This document shows positions 56,948-64,000 of a stretch of DNA of 64,000 nt, piece after piece. Within the stretch, counting starts at the first letter, position 1; every line of letters starts with the position of its first letter. Under the pieces are notes generated by a model, which was given only the letters and a program-made list of their open reading frames with translations, searched no databases and had not been told where the DNA came from. Made by a program: the position numbers and the translations under genes. The stretch comes from Bradyrhizobiaceae bacterium. GTDB taxonomy: Bacteria > Pseudomonadota > Alphaproteobacteria > Rhizobiales > Xanthobacteraceae. The stretch is from contig CANKHA010000002.1 in the NCBI GenBank assembly GCA_947481685.1, positions 62,001 through 126,000 of the forward strand, in the 5' to 3' direction.

Positions 56948-56968
56948 AAAAAGTTGCTTTCCTGCAAC
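56948..56968 (-). terminator. Candidate intrinsic terminator after rseP
   Basis: On the minus strand GTTGC-AGGAAA-GCAAC followed by TTTTT, 3 nt beyond the rseP stop. The stem is only 5 bp, so termination would be partial. It implies that bamA has additional promoter activity in the 150-nt spacer. Confidence 0.45.
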
Positions 56969-56971
56969 GAT

Positions 56972-58129
56972 TTAGGACCATAGCCAGCTAAAGCGCAGAA
57001 CGTCGTTATAGGTGGAAAAAAGCATCAGCATCAGAACCAAAGCCAAACCCACCCGGAATCCCAATTCCTGCGCCCGCTCGGAGAGAGGGCGTCCCCGCAA
57101 TGCCTCAACGGCGTAGAACAAAAGGTGACCACCATCGAGCAGCGGAATCGGGAATAAATTCAGCAGACCGATGGAGACGGAGAGCAAGCCGGCTAAATTA
57201 AGAATCGCCGGGAAGCCCAAAGTCGCAACCTGGCCGGAAAGATGGGCAATACCGATGACGCCGCTAATCTGATCGGGTGATTCCCTTCCAGCGAAGATTT
57301 TGCCAATGTAACCGAGGGTCGTTTCAATAACGTCCCACGTCCGTCCGATACCAAGGCTGATAGCCGTGATTGGATTTACCGCTTTCATTCCCGGTTCGTC
57401 GGCGGCATTTGGCCCACGAGTTATGCCCAGCATGCCCATGCGTTGGGTACCGAACGGGCCTTTTTCTTCTTTCAGGGTAGGTGTTGCTTTCAGCACGAAC
57501 TGCTGGCCACCGCGGTCAACCGCGACGTCTAACGTCTGACCTGCGTTAGGGATCACGATCCGCTGTACCTCGTCAAAGCTCTCGATCGCGCGACCATTGA
57601 TCGAAACGATGATATCGCCAGGTTTAAAGCCCGCTTTTTCTGCCGCGCTACCGGCGACGATGGTGTCAACGCGCGCGGTGGTAGACGGCTTGCCATAGAC
57701 CATGAAAATGCCGGCGAAGATCACAGTCGATAGGATGAAGTTCGCGAGTGGACCTGCAACCACAACCGCGGCGCGACGCGGCAGCGACTTGTGCACGAAG
57801 CTCTGCCCGCGCTCCTCTTCCGTCATCGTCGCGATGGCGTCTTGGTCAGGAACACTCGCGGCATTCTGATCACCGAAGAACTTCACATAGCCGCCAAGCG
57901 GAATGGCGGAGAGCTTCCAGCGCGTGCCATGCCGGTCATTGAAACCAACGATTTCAGGACCGAACCCGACTGAGAAAACCAGGACCTTCACACCCACCCA
58001 GCGGGCGACAATAAAATGGCCGAGTTCATGGAAAAATACGACCACGCCCAACCCGAACAAAAACGGCAGGATCCAGCCCGTCCAGCCACCGCCCCAAAAT
58101 CCGAAATTACTCAGAAAACTCATAGACAT
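56972..58129 (-). CDS. rseP: Site-2 intramembrane metalloprotease RseP
   Basis: 385 residues. First helix with the zinc motif HELGH (34-38), PDZ domain (about 125-230; GFKPGDIIVSINGRAIESFD), then LLNLFPIPLLDGGHLLF with the third zinc ligand Asp. Cleaves membrane anti-sigma factors and remnant signal peptides. The ATG at 58129 has GGAG 5 nt upstream; the frame runs on to 58159. Between dxr and bamA, the common order. Confidence 0.95.
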   Translation of the reverse strand: MSMSFLSNFGFWGGGWTGWILPFLFGLGVVVFFHELGHFIVARWVGVKVLVFSVGFGPEIVGFNDRHGTRWKLSAIPLGGYVKFFGDQNAASVPDQDAIATMTEEERGQSFVHKSLPRRAAVVVAGPLANFILSTVIFAGIFMVYGKPSTTARVDTIVAGSAAEKAGFKPGDIIVSINGRAIESFDEVQRIVIPNAGQTLDVAVDRGGQQFVLKATPTLKEEKGPFGTQRMGMLGITRGPNAADEPGMKAVNPITAISLGIGRTWDVIETTLGYIGKIFAGRESPDQISGVIGIAHLSGQVATLGFPAILNLAGLLSVSIGLLNLFPIPLLDGGHLLFYAVEALRGRPLSERAQELGFRVGLALVLMLMLFSTYNDVLRFSWLWS

Positions 58130-58186
58130 CCGATCTCCATGGGCGGTACGGCCCGCCATATTGGGCGTTAGACTTTACTTTTCAGT

Positions 58187-59410
58187 TTAGGACGCCTTTG
58201 CGGCAATTTCGGGCAGAAGCGCCAGCGCACGGGCGCGCGCCGCATGGTCGATCGCCAGCGCATCCTCTAACGATGCCGGTTCCTCGGTGATGCCGGCACG
58301 GGTGGAAGCGTCGAGTACCGCTTCCACCAACGCGGCTATTCCGTTGAACGCGAGGCGATGCTCAACGAATTCTCGGACCGCGACTTCATTCGCCGCGTTC
58401 AACACCGTCGGCGCTGCGCCACCCATCGCCATCGCACGCCGCGCAACCGCAAGCGCCGGAAATCGATCGAGGTCCGGGTGTTCGAAACTGAGATTGGCAA
58501 TGGCCGCGAGATCGAGCCGCGCCGCGGGCCCGTGAATGCGCGCGGGCCATGCCAGGCAATGCGCAATGGGAATGCGCATGTCGGGTGGACCAAGCTGCGC
58601 GATCATCGAACCGTCGCGAAACTCTACGAGACCGTGGACGATGGATTGAGGATGCACGAGCACATCCAATTCATCCGGCGAGAGAGCGAACAGGTGATGC
58701 GCCTCGATCAGTTCGAGGCCTTTGTTCATCAGCGTCGCTGAATCGATGGTGTTCTTCACGCCCATCGACCAATTCGGATGGCGCAATGCTTGTTCAGGCG
58801 TGGCTAGGGCGATCTGGGCCTGTGTCCAGCGTCGAAAAGGCCCCCCTGAAGCGGTCAGAACAACGCGATGAACGTCTTCACGCCGGCCTGCGCTCAGCGC
58901 CTGGAAGATCGCATTGTGTTCGGAATCCACCGGCAGGATCGTGGCGGCGGCGGCGGCGGCCTTCCGCATGAAAAGTGCGCCCGCGCAGACCAGACACTCC
59001 TTGTTCGCGAGTGCAACTGTCGCTCCGCGCTCGACTGCAGCCAGCGTGGGCCGCAAGCCGCTCGCCCCGCTGATGGCTGCCATAACCCAGTCGGCCGGAC
59101 GAAGCGCGGCTTCGATCAATGCGCTCTCCCCTGCGCCGGCCTCGATACCGGAACCGGACAGCGCATCCTTCAGTTCGTTATATGACGCTTGATCGGCCAC
59201 TGCCGCGTATCGCGCGCCGACATCGCGCGCGATACGCGCGAGCGCCGACGCATTGCGATGGGCGGTTACCGCTTCGATGCGATAGTTCTTGCTCTCGCGT
59301 TTGAGCAAATCGATGGTGCTCGTGCCGATCGACCCGGTGGCGCCCAGGAGCGACACAGCACGTTCAACCGGGATAGCCGACGATTGTGTTCGTACACGCG
59401 GCACGGTCAT
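58187..59410 (-). CDS. dxr: 1-deoxy-D-xylulose 5-phosphate reductoisomerase Dxr
   Basis: Second step of the MEP pathway, NADPH-dependent; 407 residues. [16 protein letters not shown] nucleotide loop, [11 protein letters not shown], metal/substrate segment [35 protein letters not shown] and [16 protein letters not shown]. The substrate feeds IspDF encoded at 8.0-9.2 kb. Confidence 0.96.
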   Translation of the reverse strand: MTVPRVRTQSSAIPVERAVSLLGATGSIGTSTIDLLKRESKNYRIEAVTAHRNASALARIARDVGARYAAVADQASYNELKDALSGSGIEAGAGESALIEAALRPADWVMAAISGASGLRPTLAAVERGATVALANKECLVCAGALFMRKAAAAAATILPVDSEHNAIFQALSAGRREDVHRVVLTASGGPFRRWTQAQIALATPEQALRHPNWSMGVKNTIDSATLMNKGLELIEAHHLFALSPDELDVLVHPQSIVHGLVEFRDGSMIAQLGPPDMRIPIAHCLAWPARIHGPAARLDLAAIANLSFEHPDLDRFPALAVARRAMAMGGAAPTVLNAANEVAVREFVEHRLAFNGIAALVEAVLDASTRAGITEEPASLEDALAIDHAARARALALLPEIAAKAS

Positions 59411-59414
59411 GCGG

Positions 59415-60302
59415 TCACCACACCAGCAGGCCTTGTGCCGCGGTATCCATGCCGACGCGCGCTACGCCGAGCGCCATGGCCGCGGCGGCGGCCGCAATGA
59501 ATCCGTCCATCCGGTCCATGACGCCGCCGTGCCCCGGGATGAGATGGCCGGCATCCTTGGCACCGAAACGGCGTTTAACAGCGGATTCAAAAAGGTCGCC
59601 GGCCTGGGCAACAGCCGAAAGAAACACTGCAACGATGGCGATGGCGAAAAGATTGTCGATATGCGCAAGAGCCGCGACGGCGACACCGGCGATCATGGCT
59701 CCGAGCGTTCCACCGATCGCGCCGGACCAGGTCTTGTTGGGGCTGATCCCGGGTGCGAGTTTCGGACCGTCAAAGGTGCGACCGGCAAAATAACCTGCGA
59801 TGTCCGTTGCCCAAACGAGCGCAAACAGGAACAGGATTGCAGTCAGGCCGAAGGGAACATCACGGCGCAACAGGATGGGCGCCGTAAGCAACACACCGGC
59901 ATAGATAACGCCTCCTGCCACCCAGCTTCGTCGTTCGGCGCGCGCAAATACGCCTGCGGCCAGTGCGCCGAGAACGATGATCAGCATTGGAGTTCGCGTA
60001 CGCGCCGTGCTGAATTCTGCAACGACCATTGCCAACACCAGCGCACTGGATCCCAGGAAAAACAGCAACCGATTATCGGGACCAGCCACCAGCGTCGTCC
60101 ACTCCCACCAGACCGCTAACGCTGCAATCAGCCAGAAAAACCCAAATATCCAACCTCCGATCTGCGGATAAGCGCTGCTCGGGAGCCATGCGACGAAGAT
60201 TGCCAGTGGCGCAAGCACCAGCGCGGACAGAACGCGCGGCAAGAGGTCACTGCCTTTGGCGATCTTGGGCGTGGTTGTAAGATCTGCGGGTTCGGCAACC
60301 AT
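59415..60302 (-). CDS. cdsA: Phosphatidate cytidylyltransferase CdsA
   Basis: 295 residues, polytopic (about eight helices). CDP-diacylglycerol synthase signature seen as [20 protein letters not shown] and [32 protein letters not shown] (metal-binding aspartates). Start at the ATG of 60302, 4 nt after the uppS stop; upstream frame extension overlaps uppS. Confidence 0.95.
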   Translation of the reverse strand: MVAEPADLTTTPKIAKGSDLLPRVLSALVLAPLAIFVAWLPSSAYPQIGGWIFGFFWLIAALAVWWEWTTLVAGPDNRLLFFLGSSALVLAMVVAEFSTARTRTPMLIIVLGALAAGVFARAERRSWVAGGVIYAGVLLTAPILLRRDVPFGLTAILFLFALVWATDIAGYFAGRTFDGPKLAPGISPNKTWSGAIGGTLGAMIAGVAVAALAHIDNLFAIAIVAVFLSAVAQAGDLFESAVKRRFGAKDAGHLIPGHGGVMDRMDGFIAAAAAAMALGVARVGMDTAAQGLLVW

Positions 60303-60306
60303 TGCG

Positions 60307-61071
60307 TTACGACCCGGTGCGGGCAACGAGCCCGCCGAACCGTCGCTCGCGCCGCCGATATTCGGCAATCGCGCCTTCCAAAGTCGCGCGATCGAAATCC
60401 GGCCAGTAGGTTGGTACAAAGACCAGTTCGCTATAGGCGGCTTGCCAGAGCAGAAAATTCGATAGCCGCTGCTCCCCGCTTGTGCGGATGATCAGGTCCG
60501 GATCCGGCAGATCGGCGGCATCGAGATTTCTTCCGAGCGCCTCTGCGGTGATCCCTTCGATCGGCATGTTACCGGCAAGCACATCGGCGGCAAGCTTTTG
60601 CGCGGCGCGCGCGATCTCCTGCCGTGCGCCGTAGTTGAACGCAACGATCAGGATCAAGCCATTATTGTCGCGGGTAAGCTCTTCGGCCTCCTCCAGCAAA
60701 CGGCGGATATCCGGCGCCAGGCCCTCGCGCTCGCCTATGACCCGGACACGCACGTTGCTTCGGTGTAATTCCGCAAGATCGTGACGGATGAAAAGCTTCA
60801 GCAAGCCCATCAAGTCGCGCACTTCAGCCGGCGGCCGCGACCAGTTTTCCGAACTGAAGGAAAAGATCGTGAGCACTCCGATGCCCATATCACCCGCAGC
60901 GCGCACGGTTTTGCGCAGCGCTTCTACGCCGCGGCGATGGCCCTCGGTGCGCGGCAGACCACGCGCGGATGCCCAGCGCCCGTTGCCATCCATAATGATG
61001 GCGACGTGGCGCGGCACCTCGAAGGTGGCGTCGTCAACAGCTGCGGGCGCTTCAGCCTTCGGCATTGGCAT
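60307..61071 (-). CDS. uppS: Undecaprenyl diphosphate synthase UppS
   Basis: 254 residues. Catalytic [19 protein letters not shown] (Asp, diphosphate binding), [20 protein letters not shown], and C-terminal [25 protein letters not shown]. Condenses isopentenyl units from the MEP pathway into the peptidoglycan and LPS carrier lipid. Followed at once by cdsA. Confidence 0.97.
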   Translation of the reverse strand: MPMPKAEAPAAVDDATFEVPRHVAIIMDGNGRWASARGLPRTEGHRRGVEALRKTVRAAGDMGIGVLTIFSFSSENWSRPPAEVRDLMGLLKLFIRHDLAELHRSNVRVRVIGEREGLAPDIRRLLEEAEELTRDNNGLILIVAFNYGARQEIARAAQKLAADVLAGNMPIEGITAEALGRNLDAADLPDPDLIIRTSGEQRLSNFLLWQAAYSELVFVPTYWPDFDRATLEGAIAEYRRRERRFGGLVARTGS

Positions 61072-61094
61072 GACGGGCGCGCGGGCCCTGCTCC

Positions 61095-61658
61095 TTAAAC
61101 AGTGAGTATCTCTTTTTCCTTGGCCGCAAGCATATGATCGATCTCGGTAATGGTCTGATCGGTGGTCTTTTGAACCTGCTCAGCGTCGCGGTCGTGATCG
61201 TCCTTGCTGATCTGGTGATCTTTTTCGAGCTTTTTCAGGACATCGAGTCCGTCACGGCGCACATGGCGTACCGCGATACGCGCGGCTTCCGCATATTTGT
61301 GCGCGACCTTAACCAATTCCTTGCGGCGGTCCTCGTTCAATTCCGGAATCCGCAGCCGGATCACCTGGCCTTCGGTTGCCGGACTCAGACCGAGGTTGGC
61401 GTTGACGATCGCCTTTTCGACGGGATGCACCATCGATTTGTCCCAGACCTGGACACTGATCATACGGGGCTCCGGCACGCTCACGGTTGCCAGCTGATTG
61501 AGCGGCATGGTTGAGCCGTAAGCTTCGACCTGAACCGGATCGAGCATGGCAGCAGTGGCGCGACCGGTACGAAGTCCGCTCAGTTCCTGTCTGAAGGATT
61601 GCAATGCGCCCTGCATGCGCCGTTTCAGTTCATTTGAGTCGTGCGTCGTGACCGCCAT
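61095..61658 (-). CDS. frr: Ribosome recycling factor
   Basis: 187 residues, the family length: [75 protein letters not shown], and [22 protein letters not shown]. Splits post-termination ribosomes with EF-G. Downstream of pyrH; a perfect hairpin lies in the spacer. Confidence 0.97.
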   Translation of the reverse strand: MAVTTHDSNELKRRMQGALQSFRQELSGLRTGRATAAMLDPVQVEAYGSTMPLNQLATVSVPEPRMISVQVWDKSMVHPVEKAIVNANLGLSPATEGQVIRLRIPELNEDRRKELVKVAHKYAEAARIAVRHVRRDGLDVLKKLEKDHQISKDDHDRDAEQVQKTTDQTITEIDHMLAAKEKEILTV

Positions 61659-61681
61659 GGCATCCTCTAAACAGGTTTTAT

Positions 61682-61700
61682 CGGATCGCGGCGCGATCCG
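61682..61700 (-). promoter_or_regulatory. Perfect hairpin in the pyrH-frr spacer
   Basis: CGGATCGCG-G... 9-bp arms about one central base (CGGATCGCG / CGCGATCCG), 18 nt after the pyrH stop and 23 nt before the frr start. It is followed by ATAAAA rather than a U-run, so an RNA-stability or attenuating element is likelier than a terminator. Confidence 0.45.
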
Positions 61701-61718
61701 GCTTGATAGCGACCGGCG

Positions 61719-62435
61719 TTATTGACCGACGATGGTCGCCTTTCCCTCTCCGCGCAGCACAGCGCCAATCGCGCCCGGCTCCCGGATCGAGAAGACAATG
61801 ATAGGCATACGGTTTTCCCGGGCAAGCGCGAAGGCAGTAGAATCCATCACCTTGAGGTTTTTCTCGATGGCTTCCTGATGGCTGATGCGGTCATAACGGG
61901 TCGCCTTGGGATCCTTCTTGGGGTCGGCGCTATAGACGCCATCGACGTTTGTGGCCTTTAGAACGGCCTGCGCGTCCAGCTCTGCCGCCCGCAACACCGC
62001 GGTTGTGTCGGTAGTGAAGAATGGACTGCCGGTACCCGCTGCCAGAAATACGACGCGTTTCCTGGAAAGGTGCTTCAGCGCGCGGGGGCGATTGTAGTGC
62101 TCGCAAACCGCCGGCATCGACAGCGCGGAAAGCGTGCGCGCGCCAACGCCGCGATGCTCGATGGCCGCCTCCAACACGAGGCAGTTCATGACCGTCGCCA
62201 GCATCCCCATGGAATCGCCGGTGGGCCGCGCCACGCCGCGCGCGGAGACATCGACGCCGCGGAAGATGTTGCCTCCGCCCACGACCACGCCGAGCTCAAT
62301 GCCCAGTTTGGTGCAGGCGATGAGATCATCCGCGATGCGATCGACAATAGGCTGGTGAATGCCGAAGCCTTCGGGACCGGCAAGCGCCTCGCCCGAAAGC
62401 TTGATAACAACGCGACGGTAGCCAGGCTCGCCCAT
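61719..62435 (-). CDS. pyrH: UMP kinase PyrH
   Basis: 238 residues, amino-acid-kinase fold. [64 protein letters not shown], and [17 protein letters not shown]. Converts UMP to UDP, later the precursor for PyrG at 31-32.6 kb. Between tsf and frr as usual. Confidence 0.97.
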   Translation of the reverse strand: MGEPGYRRVVIKLSGEALAGPEGFGIHQPIVDRIADDLIACTKLGIELGVVVGGGNIFRGVDVSARGVARPTGDSMGMLATVMNCLVLEAAIEHRGVGARTLSALSMPAVCEHYNRPRALKHLSRKRVVFLAAGTGSPFFTTDTTAVLRAAELDAQAVLKATNVDGVYSADPKKDPKATRYDRISHQEAIEKNLKVMDSTAFALARENRMPIIVFSIREPGAIGAVLRGEGKATIVGQ

Positions 62436-62474
62436 GATGCGATCGCTCCGTCCCGTAACGCCGCGGCGTGCTGA

Positions 62475-62491
62475 TCGCCGTTAGACGGCGA
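62475..62491 (-). promoter_or_regulatory. Perfect hairpin after tsf
   Basis: TCGCCGT-CTA-ACGGCGA on the minus strand, 7-bp stem with 3-nt loop, 3 nt after the tsf stop. A 12-bp palindrome ACGCCGCGGCGT (62458-62469) follows before pyrH. No U-run. Confidence 0.45.
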
Positions 62492-62494
62492 ACG

Positions 62495-63418
62495 TCAGCT
62501 CTGACCGGCGGCGGCCGCAACCTCGGCGGCGAAATCCGATTCCTGCTTTTCTATACCTTCACCAAGCGCGTAACGCACGAAGCCCGTGACCTTGATCGTT
62601 CCGCCGACCTTGCCTTCCGCTTCCTTCAGCGCCTGGCTGACGGTCTTGCTCGGGTCGTGAATGTAGGCCTGATCGAGCAGACAGACTTCCTTATAGTAAG
62701 TCTTCAGCCCGGATTCGACGATCTTTTCAATGACATTCGCCGGTTTGCCCGAAGCCTGGGCCTTGTCGGCAAGCACGGCCTTTTCGCGCGCGATCAGCGC
62801 GGCATCGAGGCCGGTCAAATCCACAGCCTGTGGATTAGCCGCGGCAACATGCATCGCGATCATGCGTCCGAGCGTCGCGAGCTCGTCGGTCTTGCCGGGG
62901 GATTCGAGCGCGACGATAACGCCGATCTTGCCCAGGCCATCGGTCACCGAGTTGTGCATATAGCTTGCAACGACGCCCTTGCTGACCGACAGAGCGGCAG
63001 CACGGCGTAGCGTCATGTTCTCGCCGATCTTGGCGATGGTATCGGTGATGGCTTCCGCAACCGTGATCGATCCAACCTTCGACGCGTTGATCTTCTCGAC
63101 GTCGGTGCCGGCCTCGAGCGCGACCTGCGCGATCATCTTGACCAGTCCCTGGAACAGGTCGTTACGCGCGACAAAGTCGGTTTCTGAATTGACCTCAACC
63201 ACCACGCCTTTGGTGCCGGCCAGCGCAACGCCAATCAAGCCTTCCGCAGCAACGCGACCGGCTTTCTTGGCGGCCTTGGACAGGCCTTTCTTGCGCAGCC
63301 AATCGACCGCAGCTTCCATGTCGCCGCTCACTTCGCCGAGCGCGGCTTTGCAATCCATCATGCCGGCGCCCGTGGAGTCGCGCAGCTCTTTCACCATCTG
63401 AGCAGTGATATTTGCCAT
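62495..63418 (-). CDS. tsf: Elongation factor Ts
   Basis: 307 residues. N-terminal UBA-like domain ([20 protein letters not shown]), [52 protein letters not shown] and a C-terminal [21 protein letters not shown]. Nucleotide exchange factor for EF-Tu; downstream of rpsB as in nearly all bacteria. Confidence 0.98.
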   Translation of the reverse strand: MANITAQMVKELRDSTGAGMMDCKAALGEVSGDMEAAVDWLRKKGLSKAAKKAGRVAAEGLIGVALAGTKGVVVEVNSETDFVARNDLFQGLVKMIAQVALEAGTDVEKINASKVGSITVAEAITDTIAKIGENMTLRRAAALSVSKGVVASYMHNSVTDGLGKIGVIVALESPGKTDELATLGRMIAMHVAAANPQAVDLTGLDAALIAREKAVLADKAQASGKPANVIEKIVESGLKTYYKEVCLLDQAYIHDPSKTVSQALKEAEGKVGGTIKVTGFVRYALGEGIEKQESDFAAEVAAAAGQS

Positions 63419-63448
63419 TGTCGGATTCCCGGTCGGAATTTTTTGGAA

Positions 63449-63475
63449 CGCCGCGCCCCAAAAAGGAGCGCGGCG
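63449..63475 (-). promoter_or_regulatory. Hairpin in the rpsB-tsf spacer
   Basis: CGCCGCGC / GCGCGGCG, perfect 8-bp arms with an 11-nt loop containing CCTTTTTGG, in the 64-nt spacer. Attenuates or processes the rpsB-tsf transcript at a guess; no U-run follows the stem directly. Confidence 0.45.
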
Positions 63476-63482
63476 GTGCTAA

Positions 63483-64000
63483 CTACTCGGCTTCGGCAGT
63501 GATTGCCTTGGCCTGCGAGATCCAGCCCTCAACGCGGCCTGGAAGCCCGACCTCTTCGCCCACATTATGCGCAGCAGCCGGATTAAGCTCTGCAATCTGC
63601 CAGTAGTGGAAGATGCCGAGGTTGTTAAGCTGCTTTTCGATCGCAGGCGAAATGCCCGTGAGCTTCTTGAGATCGTCGGCAACGCCACGCGGACCGGGCA
63701 AAGCCTCAAAGCCAAGGCCTTCGGGCTGCGCCGGGATGACTTGGGCGGCCGGCTGAGCGGCTGCACCGAGATCGATTCCCGAATCGCCCTGCGCACGGGA
63801 GATGCCGTCGATCGACGCCTTGGCAATCAGCTCGCAATAGAGCGCGATGGCGCGAGCCGCATCGTCGTTACCCGGAACCACATAGGTGATGCCGTTGGGA
63901 TCGCAGTTGGTATCGACCACGGCCGCAACCGGGATGCCGAGACGCTGGGCTTCCTTGATCGCCAGATCTTCCTTGTTGGTGTCGAGCACGAACAGCAGGT
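63483..64000 (-). CDS. rpsB: Ribosomal protein S2 with a helix-hairpin-helix-like C-terminal extension (N-terminus beyond the window)
   Basis: The C-terminal 172 codons are present; frame continues past position 64000 ([21 protein letters not shown] is S2 core). After the normal end of S2 ([18 protein letters not shown]) comes a low-complexity AAQPAAQV linker and a roughly 60-residue domain ([49 protein letters not shown]), resembling the small helix-hairpin-helix-like domain also attached to L21 and NuoE in rhizobia. Not present in E. coli S2. The function of the extension is unknown to me. Confidence 0.95.
   Translation of the reverse strand, partial: LLFVLDTNKEDLAIKEAQRLGIPVAAVVDTNCDPNGITYVVPGNDDAARAIALYCELIAKASIDGISRAQGDSGIDLGAAAQPAAQVIPAQPEGLGFEALPGPRGVADDLKKLTGISPAIEKQLNNLGIFHYWQIAELNPAAAHNVGEEVGLPGRVEGWISQAKAITAEAE

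Overview
The window looks like ordinary core chromosome from a GC-rich alphaproteobacterium of the order Hyphomicrobiales (Rhizobiales), most like the Bradyrhizobium / Rhodopseudomonas / Xanthobacteraceae side. The reasons are gene order (dusB-ntrB-ntrC-ntrY-ntrX-dat; ppiD-trpE..trpG-trpD-trpC-moaC-moeA-lexA-comEC; gltX-gltA; rpsB-tsf-pyrH-frr-uppS-cdsA-dxr-rseP-bamA-lpxD-fabZ-lpxA-lpxI-lpxB), the fused ispDF gene, a ribosomal protein S2 with a rhizobial-type C-terminal extension, an alphaproteobacterial GAAC-N7-GAAC SOS box, and copies of an intergenic repeat common in rhizobia. Coding density is high and no stretch above 300 bases lacks a gene. I see no tRNA, rRNA, CRISPR array, transposase, phage gene or defence island.

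Layout. 1-7.9 kb (minus strand): nitrogen regulation, dusB-ntrBC and ntrYX, ending in a partial D-amino-acid transaminase. 8.0-9.7 kb (plus): isoprenoid gene ispDF and pncC. 9.7-17.0 kb (minus): pyruvate dehydrogenase genes pdhABC, two unknown membrane genes, lpd, lipA and a COQ10-like gene. 17.2-22.6 kb (minus): ftsB, der, a lipoprotein, a YfgM-like protein, panB and eno. 22.7-24.4 kb (plus): a secreted sugar dehydrogenase and queF. 24.4-27.4 kb (minus): thiamine operon thiOSGE under a TPP riboswitch. 27.5-34.1 kb (minus): kdsA, a frameshifted PAS-GGDEF-EAL gene, pyrG, secG and tpiA. 34.2-43.3 kb (plus): ppiD, trpE, a cupin, trpGDC, moaC, moeA and lexA. 43.3-46.9 kb (minus): a decayed comEC and glnS. 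47.1-50.0 kb (plus): gltX and gltA. 50-64 kb (minus): the outer-envelope and lipid A block, then frr, pyrH, tsf and rpsB.

The genes form coherent modules: nitrogen-status signalling, pyruvate-to-citrate carbon entry (pdh, lpd, lipA, gltA), thiamine supply for the same dehydrogenase, tryptophan and molybdenum cofactor synthesis, and envelope assembly coupled to translation factors. I found no convincing new multi-gene system. The most interesting signals are small: comEC with a frame-changing internal deletion whose junction lies on a 17-bp perfect inverted repeat; two adjacent 75-76 bp palindromic elements, one of which supplies the last 24 codons and the stop of thiO; a split MHYT-like/PAS/GGDEF/EAL gene; two unknown membrane genes translationally coupled inside the pdh operon; similar TTGC/GCAA dyads upstream of ispDF, pdhA and gltA; and perfect hairpins in every spacer of rpsB-tsf-pyrH-frr. 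All functional statements rest on reading the sequence and on family knowledge; no database search was run.
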